From: a virus
Direction: 5' to 3' (one strand)
IMG/VR virus record: IMGVR_UViG_3300033182_000310
Location: 1-43,102 of that record
DNA length: 43,102 bases
In this document: piece after piece, positions 35,650 through 42,991 of the stretch
How the letters are laid out: every line of letters begins with the position of its first letter
How positions within the stretch are numbered: position 1 is the stretch's first letter
Notes under the pieces: model-generated
The model's input: the letters and a program-made list of their open reading frames with translations, nothing else
The model's database searches: none
Told to the model about the DNA's origin: nothing
Translations under genes and position numbers: made by a program

Positions 35650-36212
35650 TATACGCTATTTTTAATAAAGACACAGGAGATGTGTTAAGTGTTACAAATG
35701 AAGTCAGTGACACTGACAGCTATATTCCTGTAGCCGTATCACAAGTAAAGTCAATTTTAGATGGCAAAGAACCTATAAGAAATTATATGGTACAATATAA
35801 TACAAAGACTAAAACACTAGACTTTGTATCAAGATTTGAACACGTATTTGACGCAGTTGATGTTAATGAGTTTATATACGAAATGCCAGAAGAAGAATTA
35901 GAAGACCCTGACATTTTACTTATACAAGATATCCCAAATACTTGCTGGAAGATAAAAGTAGGCGATAATTTAAAGAAAAATATTAGGGCAAAAGGTGTAA
36001 GTTTAAACGCTAATATACTTTTTAGTATTACTGCTAAAAGCGATCCTAATATTTTATATCGTACATTTTTTGTTGACTTTGGTAAAACAGTTAATGATAA
36101 TTATTTTATAGTTCCATTTGCTATGCCGTTTGAAGAAACTAATGAAGTAGTTAGCGCATATACTTCAAAAAGATTTGATACTTATCAGTATAAAAGGATT
36201 TTAAATGACTAA
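35637..36212 (+). CDS. Unknown cassette protein, 191 residues
   Basis: I do not recognise this protein. The N-terminal 75 residues (MIYAIFNKDTGDVLSVTNEV, IRNYMVQYNTKTKTLDFVSR) look like a small beta domain of a type seen in phage hypothetical proteins. The C-terminal half (DNLKKNIRAKGVSLNANILFSIT, YRTFFVDFGKT, YFIVPFAMP) is also beta-rich. No catalytic motif, signal or membrane segment is present. It lies between two glycosyltransferase genes, overlapping both (13 and eight bases), so it is made with them. It could be an acceptor protein, an adaptor or a small structural component. The evidence is only its position. Confidence 0.6.
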   Translation: MSEMIYAIFNKDTGDVLSVTNEVSDTDSYIPVAVSQVKSILDGKEPIRNYMVQYNTKTKTLDFVSRFEHVFDAVDVNEFIYEMPEEELEDPDILLIQDIPNTCWKIKVGDNLKKNIRAKGVSLNANILFSITAKSDPNILYRTFFVDFGKTVNDNYFIVPFAMPFEETNEVVSAYTSKRFDTYQYKRILND

Positions 36213-37101
36213 AATAAGAGTAGTAGATCAGGATATTATTTTCCTATCGTACGATGAACCTAACGCAGAAAAAAACTATGCTGACTTGTGTCAGAAAGTT
36301 CCTTGGGCAAAGCGGGTACATGGTGTACACGGTAGCGACGCTGCACACAAAGCCTGTGCTGATCTAAGTGAAACAGAGTATTTTATTACTGTAGATGCTG
36401 ATAATATTATTGATCCAAACTTCTTAAATGTAGAAGTTGATATTGACGAGTTGGGTGTAACACCAGAACACGTATTTTCATGGTGTGGCAAAGTTCATGT
36501 CAATGGACTAATGTACGGCAACGGCGGTCTTAAAATGTGGACACGTAAATTTGTACACAATATGCGTACACACGAAAACTCAGTTGATGGCGACGACAAA
36601 GGTTTAGTAGAGTTTTGTTTTGATGACAAGTATTATCAGTTTAACGAAAATTATAGCACAAGTTATACAAACGCAACACCTTGGCAGGCTTGGAGAGCAG
36701 GATTCCGTGAAGGTGTTAAGATGTGCTTAGACCAAGGTACTAAAGTAAATGATCTACGTAAAACATGGTGGCAAAACTTTGATCGTTTACGAGTGTGGTG
36801 TAGTGTAGGGGCTGATGTAGAAAATGGTCTATGGAGCATACATGGTGCTCGCGCAGGTCTTATTAAAACAATGTTAACAGATTGGAACCATGCTGAAGTC
36901 AGAGACTTTGAATGGTTAAACAAGCAATGGGAACAAAATGATGTCGAAGAAGGTGAAGACCTATTAGGTGCGATTGAAGGACAGGGCGAATTATTACGAT
37001 CGGAGCTCGGTATTGAAATAGCAGAACTTGATGCTAACAGCAGTCATTTTTTTAAAGCGTTATATCGTAATACACCAAGGATAATTAGAAAACGTAAATG
37101 A
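36205..37101 (+). CDS. GT-A type glycosyltransferase (DAD motif), second family
   Basis: The 298-residue product starts with VVDQDIIFLSYDEPNAEKNYADL and AKRVHGVHGSDAAHKACADL, then YFITVDADNIIDPNF, where Asp64 and Asp66 are the DxD motif of a GT2-like GT-A fold. Later WCGKVHVNGLMYGNGGLKMWTRKF and WQAWRAGFREGVKM are Trp-rich and probably line the acceptor site. It is not an obvious paralogue of the two upstream enzymes, but its first 45 residues match the partial gene at the right edge of the window. It should transfer a sugar to an unknown acceptor. It overlaps the preceding gene by eight bases and the next by four (ATGA). Confidence 0.72.
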   Translation: MTKIRVVDQDIIFLSYDEPNAEKNYADLCQKVPWAKRVHGVHGSDAAHKACADLSETEYFITVDADNIIDPNFLNVEVDIDELGVTPEHVFSWCGKVHVNGLMYGNGGLKMWTRKFVHNMRTHENSVDGDDKGLVEFCFDDKYYQFNENYSTSYTNATPWQAWRAGFREGVKMCLDQGTKVNDLRKTWWQNFDRLRVWCSVGADVENGLWSIHGARAGLIKTMLTDWNHAEVRDFEWLNKQWEQNDVEEGEDLLGAIEGQGELLRSELGIEIAELDANSSHFFKALYRNTPRIIRKRK

Positions 37102-38477
37102 ACGACGAATTAGAAAATATTAAAAAAATAATTCCTATTACTAATGCTGAAATTAGTCCTACATTTTGTATGGCTAAATGGCATCATACTACAATATACT
37201 TACAAACAGGCGAAACGCATAGTTGTTATCATCCTGCTCCTCATACTATACCGCTTGACGAGTTAAAAGATAATCCAAGTGCGTTACACAACACAGGCGA
37301 AAAAAAGAAACAACGTAAATTAATGATGGAAGGAAGACAACCAGAAGGTTGTTCTTATTGTTGGCGTATTGAAGCAATGGGACAAAATTACGTCAGCGAT
37401 AGACATATTAAAACAGCGAGTATATACACTCCTGAACGACTACAAGAAATAAAAGAAAATGGATACGAATACAATGTCAACCCTGAATATATCGAAATTA
37501 GCTTCTCGAATGAATGTAACTTTAAGTGCGGCTACTGTCACCCAAAAGCCTCAAGCCGCTTCTGGAACGAAATCAAACAACACGGCCCGTACAGTACAAG
37601 CACCGACCACCGGCAAGACATAGACTGGTTTAAAGTTTATCATAGAGAAGAAGAAAATCCCTATGTTGACGCATGGTGGAAATGGTGGCCTGAAGTAAGT
37701 AAGACACTTAACATACTGCGCATTACAGGTGGCGAACCTTTATTACACAAATCAACATGGGAACTATTTGAGCGTTTAGATAAAGATCCTAAGCCACACA
37801 TTCAAATAGAACTTAACAGTAACCTAGGTGTAAAACACAGCCTTGTACAAAAACTTGCTAATACCGTAAGACGTTTAAAAGACGAAAACAAGATTCGTAG
37901 TTTTAAATTATATACAAGTATTGACACATGGACTGAACGTGCTGAATATACACGCACAGGTTTAGATATTAATCTTTGGGAAAAGAACTTAGATTACTAC
38001 CTAAGTAATACAGGATGGCCTGTAACGTTTATGATTACATTTAACCTGTTCAGTGTTACAAGTTTTACAACTTTATTAGAAAAGATCTTAGAATGGCGTG
38101 AAAAATATAATTCAACTGCGAACGAAACACAATGGCAACGTGTAAGATTCGACACACCGCATTTAAAAGAACCTAGTATATTTGATATGAATATTCTTCC
38201 TAAAGACGAATTCATGCCTTATATGCGCGAGCATCTATCATTTATAAAAGACAATTTAGATGATAACGATCGTACTAAGTTTACAACCCTAGAATATGAA
38301 AAATTTAAACGTGTTGTAGATTATATGGAGTCTACGTTTTACGAAGATAAAAAATTAAGCGAAGCACGTAAAAATTTTTACAACTGGTTTACGGAATACG
38401 ACAGCAGAAGAAATAGCGATATGATTGCTACGTTTCCGGAGTTAAAAGACTTTATGGAACTATGTAAGAATGTCTAA
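37098..38477 (+). CDS. Radical SAM enzyme with cysteine-rich N-terminal domain (1)
   Basis: The 459-residue protein has the radical SAM signature CNFKCGYC (Cys140, Cys144, Cys147) for a 4Fe-4S cluster and the SAM-binding GGEP motif (RITGGEPLLHKSTW). Before it, residues 20-95 carry extra cysteines (Cys24, Cys43, Cys85, Cys88; EGCSYCWR), a twitch or SPASM-like auxiliary cluster region placed at the N-terminus instead of the usual C-terminus. Such N-terminal-twitch radical SAM proteins occur in phages and some bacterial surface-modification loci. The radical SAM barrel continues through HIQIELNSNL and FMITFNLFSVTSF. Substrate unknown: a peptide or sugar modification is possible. It is coupled to the glycosyltransferase upstream (ATGA) and overlaps a second radical SAM gene by eight bases. 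Confidence 0.85.
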   Translation: MNDELENIKKIIPITNAEISPTFCMAKWHHTTIYLQTGETHSCYHPAPHTIPLDELKDNPSALHNTGEKKKQRKLMMEGRQPEGCSYCWRIEAMGQNYVSDRHIKTASIYTPERLQEIKENGYEYNVNPEYIEISFSNECNFKCGYCHPKASSRFWNEIKQHGPYSTSTDHRQDIDWFKVYHREEENPYVDAWWKWWPEVSKTLNILRITGGEPLLHKSTWELFERLDKDPKPHIQIELNSNLGVKHSLVQKLANTVRRLKDENKIRSFKLYTSIDTWTERAEYTRTGLDINLWEKNLDYYLSNTGWPVTFMITFNLFSVTSFTTLLEKILEWREKYNSTANETQWQRVRFDTPHLKEPSIFDMNILPKDEFMPYMREHLSFIKDNLDDNDRTKFTTLEYEKFKRVVDYMESTFYEDKKLSEARKNFYNWFTEYDSRRNSDMIATFPELKDFMELCKNV

Positions 38478-39627
38478 CACATTTTGTATTTTACCTTGGA
38501 TCCACGTTTATGCTAACGCAGACGGAACAGTTCATCCTTGCTGTATAGGCGACTATAAATATCCTCTTGGTAATTTACAAAAAGAAAGTTTAGAACAAGT
38601 TTGGAATAACGAAAACTATAAACGCCTACGCCGCAATATGTTAGAAGGTAAGGAATGTAAAGAATGTACTGCGTGTTATTCTGCTGAACAATACGGTTCA
38701 AGTTTTAGAACACATTCTAATAAACAGTTTGAAAAATATATTCCAGTTAAAGATACTACAAATGCTGACGGAAGTTTAGACGAAATGACTCTGCGTTATT
38801 TAGATGTACGTTGGAGTAATATTTGTAATTTAAAATGTAGAACTTGTAGTCCTACATATAGTTCTAGTATAGCAAAAGAGGAAGGACGAGATAAGATTTA
38901 TATCTTTGCTGGAGGCGAAAGCAACGATACTTTATACGAACAGTTTGAGCAACACTTTGATACTATAGAAGAATTTTATTTTGCTGGTGGCGAGCCGTTG
39001 CTAATGGATACCCATTATAAAATACTTAATCGACTAATTGATAGCGGAAAGACTGATGTAAAATTAAGATACAACACTAACTTGACTTCATTAAAATATA
39101 AAGGTGTAAGTATAACAGACTACTGGAGAAACTTTTCTAACATACAAGTTTTTGCTAGTTTAGATCATTACGGAGAACGTGCTGAATATATTAGAGAAGG
39201 CACAAATTGGAAAACAGTAGAAGATAATATTCGTAAAATTAAATATGAAGCGCCACACGTAGACTTACAGGTTAGTACTGTAGTTAGTGTTTTTAATGTT
39301 TCTACGTTAACAGACTTTTTAGATTATTTGCTGGAAGATTTGTTTGATATTAAAAAGTTTAGCCCGCAGTTTTATAATATTATAAATCCTGAGTATTATA
39401 CATTTGATGTACTTAAAGATACTCAAAGTATAATTGATAACCTAAAAGAACGATCTTATAATAAACATATAGATAATCAACTTAATAATGTTATAAACTC
39501 GTTATCTAACTCTCAATATAATGATAATTTATTTAAAGAGTTTAGATATGTAACTGATATGTATGACATTAAGAGAAAGAAAAACTTTTCAAAAACATTT
39601 CCTGAATTACAGAGCATGTTTTTGTAA
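38470..39627 (+). CDS. Radical SAM enzyme with N-terminal SPASM/twitch-like domain (2)
   Basis: This 385-residue protein is related to the one upstream. Its N-terminal domain begins FCILPWIHVYANADGTVHPCC and continues with PLGNLQKESLEQVW and CKECTACY; Cys6, Cys24/25, Cys63, Cys66 and Cys69 look like ligands of an auxiliary iron-sulphur cluster of SPASM/twitch type. The radical SAM cluster motif is CNLKCRTC (Cys119, Cys123, Cys126) and the SAM-binding motif is AGGEPLL. The order twitch then radical SAM matches a family described in phages. No precursor peptide is evident within the cassette. Its last codons overlap, tail to tail, the gene on the opposite strand by 21 bases. Confidence 0.85.
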   Translation: MSNTFCILPWIHVYANADGTVHPCCIGDYKYPLGNLQKESLEQVWNNENYKRLRRNMLEGKECKECTACYSAEQYGSSFRTHSNKQFEKYIPVKDTTNADGSLDEMTLRYLDVRWSNICNLKCRTCSPTYSSSIAKEEGRDKIYIFAGGESNDTLYEQFEQHFDTIEEFYFAGGEPLLMDTHYKILNRLIDSGKTDVKLRYNTNLTSLKYKGVSITDYWRNFSNIQVFASLDHYGERAEYIREGTNWKTVEDNIRKIKYEAPHVDLQVSTVVSVFNVSTLTDFLDYLLEDLFDIKKFSPQFYNIINPEYYTFDVLKDTQSIIDNLKERSYNKHIDNQLNNVINSLSNSQYNDNLFKEFRYVTDMYDIKRKKNFSKTFPELQSMFL

Positions 39628-39630
39628 TTC
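39604..39630. terminator. Inverted repeat at convergent gene ends, possible bidirectional terminator
   Basis: GAATTACA (39604-39611) and TGTAATTC (39623-39630) form a perfect 8-bp stem with an 11-base loop, followed on the plus strand by TGTTTT. It spans the tail-to-tail stop codons of the radical SAM and SGNH genes. The stem is AT-rich and the U-run short, so termination is plausible but not strong. Confidence 0.35.
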
Positions 39631-40479
39631 TGTTTTAACCTCAGTTAATCTTTTTAGTTCTAATTGATCTTTTTTATCTACTTGATAAATTGCGTAAGAG
39701 GTAGAATGTTTTTTATTTTCTTCTAATATAAAATTAATGTAATTTTTTTGAACTCTAGAAGCTTCGTTATATGTTTCTGGTCTAAAATTATGACTGGTAA
39801 AGATTCTTTCTAAATACTTGTAATGTTCCATAGGACTAGGATGGCCATCAGAATATTGACCACCCCATATATTCTTTTCCTTTAACAATTTATTTCCGTA
39901 AACATTGTTTTCCCAAAGTACGTCAAAAAAACTAGGTTGAATAGTATCTAAAGTTTCGCTATATTTTTTACACAATTCCTCGTGTATTAATTTATATTTA
40001 GGTTCTATGCCTTTACTTGTTTGACTTTGATCAATAGTAGTTTGTATATTACACATTGAAAGCATATGATATTTACATTTTTTATTATCTAATAAGTTCT
40101 TAGTTAAATGAATAGACGCAAAATCTCTAATCATATAACCAACAGGATCAGCCCATTTTCTTACAAACGTTTCGTCATAGTCGCCTTGTGTAAAAATATT
40201 TCCTGGAGTAACCCAATCACCTTTAACCCAACGATCTTCACGAGCAACGTTAGTCCATGTTATCATAACTAAATCGTCTTCGTCAAAGCTATATGTAGCA
40301 TCTGCTTGAGCAACCATATTACTAATGTACTGATTACCGGCACCACTTCTGCCATAATTATAGTAAGGAATATTTAAGTCATACGCAACAAACTCAGGCC
40401 AAGTAGTCCAATGGTATCTTGTAAAACTACAACCAAATGCGAATAAACGTTTAGGTCTTTTAGTTGCTAACTCTGTCAT
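39607..40479 (-). CDS. SGNH/GDSL-type hydrolase
   Basis: The 290-residue product has the blocks of an SGNH hydrolase: GCSFT near the N-terminus (nucleophile Ser18), GRSGAGNQ (block II Gly), ITWTNVAREDRW (block III Asn) and SDGHPSPMEH near residue 211 (the Asp/His pair). The fold acts as esterase, acetylhydrolase or, in related sugar proteins, O-acetyltransferase; the substrate cannot be read. In phage context it may remove or add acyl groups on surface glycans. No signal peptide is present. It overlaps the upstream minus-strand gene by 20 bases, so the two are a transcriptional unit read towards the convergent cassette. The ribosome binding site is weak, so it may depend on coupling. Confidence 0.78.
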   Translation of the reverse strand: MTELATKRPKRLFAFGCSFTRYHWTTWPEFVAYDLNIPYYNYGRSGAGNQYISNMVAQADATYSFDEDDLVMITWTNVAREDRWVKGDWVTPGNIFTQGDYDETFVRKWADPVGYMIRDFASIHLTKNLLDNKKCKYHMLSMCNIQTTIDQSQTSKGIEPKYKLIHEELCKKYSETLDTIQPSFFDVLWENNVYGNKLLKEKNIWGGQYSDGHPSPMEHYKYLERIFTSHNFRPETYNEASRVQKNYINFILEENKKHSTSYAIYQVDKKDQLELKRLTEVKTELQKHAL

Positions 40480-41683
40480 TTAATTTTTCCAAAAATTTTG
40501 CTAATTTTTCAGTTGAAAGTTCTGTGGATAACATCTTTTTATAATTGTGCATTAATAGTTCTTTATTTTTATAACGCCATTCAACACGGTTCTGTCTCGA
40601 TAACCCATTAAGAAATTTACAAGTTTCTGTTAACGATTGGATTAATTTTTTATATCTTTTGATAGGATCTTCTTCGTCGTCAAAACTTAAATCAAACCAT
40701 TCATCATATGTTTTATATCCTAAATTACTTAGGTACTTATTAGCATGAGTTTGCCCCCAAATTACAAAAGGTTGAAACTGTGCCATTGGCTTAAAAGATT
40801 TTTCACTATAAAATAAACTAGTTGAATGTTGATCATCGACTAGTGTTTCATTTACTATTTGAAAAATAGTTCTTGCGTGTATATGCTCATATGGAGTGTC
40901 AATAGCCCAGTTTTTACTAAAGTCCTGTCGATCAACTACTAATGGTAAACTTTTAGCCCATTGTTTAATTTGTTTATCTGTATATCCTTGTGAGTATAAT
41001 AAGTCCTTGTATTGATCAAGTGTGCGTACTCTGTCATGGCTTATAAGACCTTTATCTGCTATTTCACTTTGACATAACATAAAAGTACCAAGGGTTCGAT
41101 AGTCTCTGTTAACACGACTTAAACTAGAAAAGTATTTGTCGTCGTGTAAGTCAACACATAGTCCAAATGTTCTATTATACTGATCTATTGGTCGTTGACG
41201 ACCATAACGTTGATCATAAGTAAGCACTTGTTCAAACGAAGGATACGAAAACACGTTAATAGGTTCTACACCTTTTTCTTTAGAATATTTGTCAATATTG
41301 TTTTCGTCTAATAAATTAGCAGAAACGTAGATAATCATTTTAGGATCTACTTTATATTTTTCACAGTTATAATATAATAAATCAAAAAATGGAAATTCGT
41401 ATATAGGACTAAATCCTTCTGTACTAGCGTCAAATACAAAAAATATTTTGCCTTTTTGTAATTGAAATAACATATGGGGAGCTAAGAATTGAAATATATC
41501 TGTAGTAGGTTTCCACTCGGGGTATTGTAAAAGGCCGTGTACATACTCCATCTCTCTTAACCAAAGAAATGAATTTTCGTATTGTGTATTACAAAGTAAG
41601 TGATGTAAAAGAACTGTAAAAGTAGTATCGGGACAGTTCATTAGGTGTGTCTCTGTAATTAGAGCGTTCTGAATCTTCTTCAC
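40460..41683 (-). CDS. Unknown protein, possibly glycan-related
   Basis: This gene encodes about 407 residues from a GTG at 41681-41683; a TTG five codons earlier (41698) is possible. The GTG is preferred because GAGG lies five bases upstream and because the late promoter at 41712-41719 would leave almost no leader for the TTG. Features seen are FFVFDASTEGFSPIYEFPFF, VDPKMIIYVSANLLDE and near the C-terminus FYSEKSFKPMAQFQPFVIWGQTHANKYLSNLGYKTYDEWFD. That last region resembles the sugar-nucleotide-binding C-terminal part of some GT-B-like or exostosin-like proteins seen in phage and marine genomes, but no diagnostic motif settles it. It is co-transcribed with the SGNH hydrolase downstream. Function is not established. 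Confidence 0.6.
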   Translation of the reverse strand: MKKIQNALITETHLMNCPDTTFTVLLHHLLCNTQYENSFLWLREMEYVHGLLQYPEWKPTTDIFQFLAPHMLFQLQKGKIFFVFDASTEGFSPIYEFPFFDLLYYNCEKYKVDPKMIIYVSANLLDENNIDKYSKEKGVEPINVFSYPSFEQVLTYDQRYGRQRPIDQYNRTFGLCVDLHDDKYFSSLSRVNRDYRTLGTFMLCQSEIADKGLISHDRVRTLDQYKDLLYSQGYTDKQIKQWAKSLPLVVDRQDFSKNWAIDTPYEHIHARTIFQIVNETLVDDQHSTSLFYSEKSFKPMAQFQPFVIWGQTHANKYLSNLGYKTYDEWFDLSFDDEEDPIKRYKKLIQSLTETCKFLNGLSRQNRVEWRYKNKELLMHNYKKMLSTELSTEKLAKFLEKLNDRVSN

Positions 41684-41697
41684 GTAAGCCTCAATCA

Positions 41698-41705
41698 ATT
41701 AAATA
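41698..41705 (+). promoter_or_regulatory. Probable T4-type late promoter for the dehydrogenase (ATTAAATA)
   Basis: ATTAAATA ends 24 bases before the ATG at 41730, the same distance as the other late motifs, with AGGAG at 41719-41723 between. It differs from the consensus in the first and second bases. Confidence 0.45.
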
Positions 41706-41711
41706 CGTACA

Positions 41712-41719
41712 TATTTATA
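41712..41719 (-). promoter_or_regulatory. Consensus T4 late promoter on the minus strand (TATAAATA)
   Basis: On the minus strand the octamer is exactly TATAAATA. Initiation about six bases further on would give a leader of about 20 bases before the GTG start at 41683, including GAGG. It lies within 15 bases of the divergent plus-strand late motif. Confidence 0.7.
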
Positions 41720-41729
41720 GGAGTATTAT

Positions 41730-42959
41730 ATGAACATAGGATTTATTGGTGTAGGCAAACTTGGTATGCCATGTGCTGAAGCAATAGCACAAAAAGGCCA
41801 TATAGTAGAAGGATATGATGTAGCACCAGTAACAAGCGAATATGTTGGCGTTGTTGAATCTATTGAAGGTGTAGTAAAAGATAAAGACATTGTGTTTATA
41901 GCAGTGCCTACTCCACACGATCCGGACTATGATGGCAGAGCACCTACTGCTCATTTAGATCCAAAAGACTTTTCTTATCATATAGTAGAAGAAGTATTAA
42001 CAGAAGCAAACAAGTATATGAATAAAGATCAATTACTTGTGCTTATTAGTACAGTACTTCCTGGAACGACTCGTAGACAATTTGTTCAATTAATCAATAA
42101 TACTCGTTTTGTTTATAATCCTTACTTGATTGCTATGGGTAGTGTAGCATGGGATATGGTTAATCCTGAAATGGTAATGATTGGTACAGATGATGGCACT
42201 GAAACAGGCGATGCTAAACAACTTGTAGACTTCTACAAAACTGTAATGGAAAACGATCCACGTTATGTTGTTGGAACTTGGGACGAGTGCGAATGTATTA
42301 AGGTATTCTATAACACATTTATTAGTGCTAAGATTGGTCTTGTTAACATGATACAAGATGTTGCTGAAAAGCAAGGTAATATTAATGTAGACATAGTAAC
42401 AGAAGCATTGGCACATAGTACAATGCGTATCATGGGACCACAGTACATGACAGCAGGCATGGGTGATGGCGGTGCTTGTCATCCACGTGATAACATTGCT
42501 TTACGTTATATGGCTAAGAATTTAGATTTAGGTTATGATTTATTTGACAGTATTATGAATGCTCGAGAAGTACAAGCAAAGAATCTTGCTAACGAACTAG
42601 TCCAACATGCTGATGAAAATGCTATGAAAATTTATATTCACGGAAAAGCATATAAACCTGGTGTTGAATATTTAGATGGTAGTTATAGTTTGTTAATAGG
42701 TCATTATTGTAAAGAGTTAGGCTATGACGTAACTTATGTCGATCCTAAAACAGGAGACAATAATCATCCTACAGAACCTTGTGTAATGCTTATGGCGCAT
42801 AGTGCTAGTACAACATACAAGTATATGAAAGAAGAAGGTGATAGTACTGATTTACTATATTGTGTTATACCAGCAGGTAGTATTGTAGTTGATCCTTGGC
42901 GTAAATTTACATCAAATGCTAGTAAAGTAATTTATTATGGAAATACTAGAACTAGGTAG
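41730..42959 (+). CDS. UDP-glucose/GDP-mannose dehydrogenase family protein
   Basis: The 409-residue protein has an N-terminal Rossmann domain with the dinucleotide motif GVGKLG (Gly7, Gly9, Gly12), followed by VFIAVPTPHD and LISTVLPGTTRRQF, both typical of nucleotide-sugar dehydrogenases. The central helix has KVFYNTFISAKIGLVNMIQDVAE. The catalytic cysteine is probably Cys250 in GDGGACHPRDN; family members usually read GGSCFPKD, so Ser-Cys-Phe-Pro-Lys has become Ala-Cys-His-Pro-Arg. The enzyme should oxidise a UDP- or GDP-sugar to a uronic acid with NAD, feeding glycosyltransferases. Start ATG is preceded by AGGAG (41719-41723). It follows a divergent junction and precedes another glycosyltransferase-like gene. 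Confidence 0.85.
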   Translation: MNIGFIGVGKLGMPCAEAIAQKGHIVEGYDVAPVTSEYVGVVESIEGVVKDKDIVFIAVPTPHDPDYDGRAPTAHLDPKDFSYHIVEEVLTEANKYMNKDQLLVLISTVLPGTTRRQFVQLINNTRFVYNPYLIAMGSVAWDMVNPEMVMIGTDDGTETGDAKQLVDFYKTVMENDPRYVVGTWDECECIKVFYNTFISAKIGLVNMIQDVAEKQGNINVDIVTEALAHSTMRIMGPQYMTAGMGDGGACHPRDNIALRYMAKNLDLGYDLFDSIMNAREVQAKNLANELVQHADENAMKIYIHGKAYKPGVEYLDGSYSLLIGHYCKELGYDVTYVDPKTGDNNHPTEPCVMLMAHSASTTYKYMKEEGDSTDLLYCVIPAGSIVVDPWRKFTSNASKVIYYGNTRTR

Positions 42960-42991
42960 ACAAACGTTCTAAAAGATGTTATAGTAATATA

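Noticed and set aside
38554-38561. TATAAATA octamer on the plus strand inside the second radical SAM gene
   Set aside because: It lies in the middle of a coding sequence with no gene start downstream on that strand; in AT-rich DNA such octamers occur by chance.
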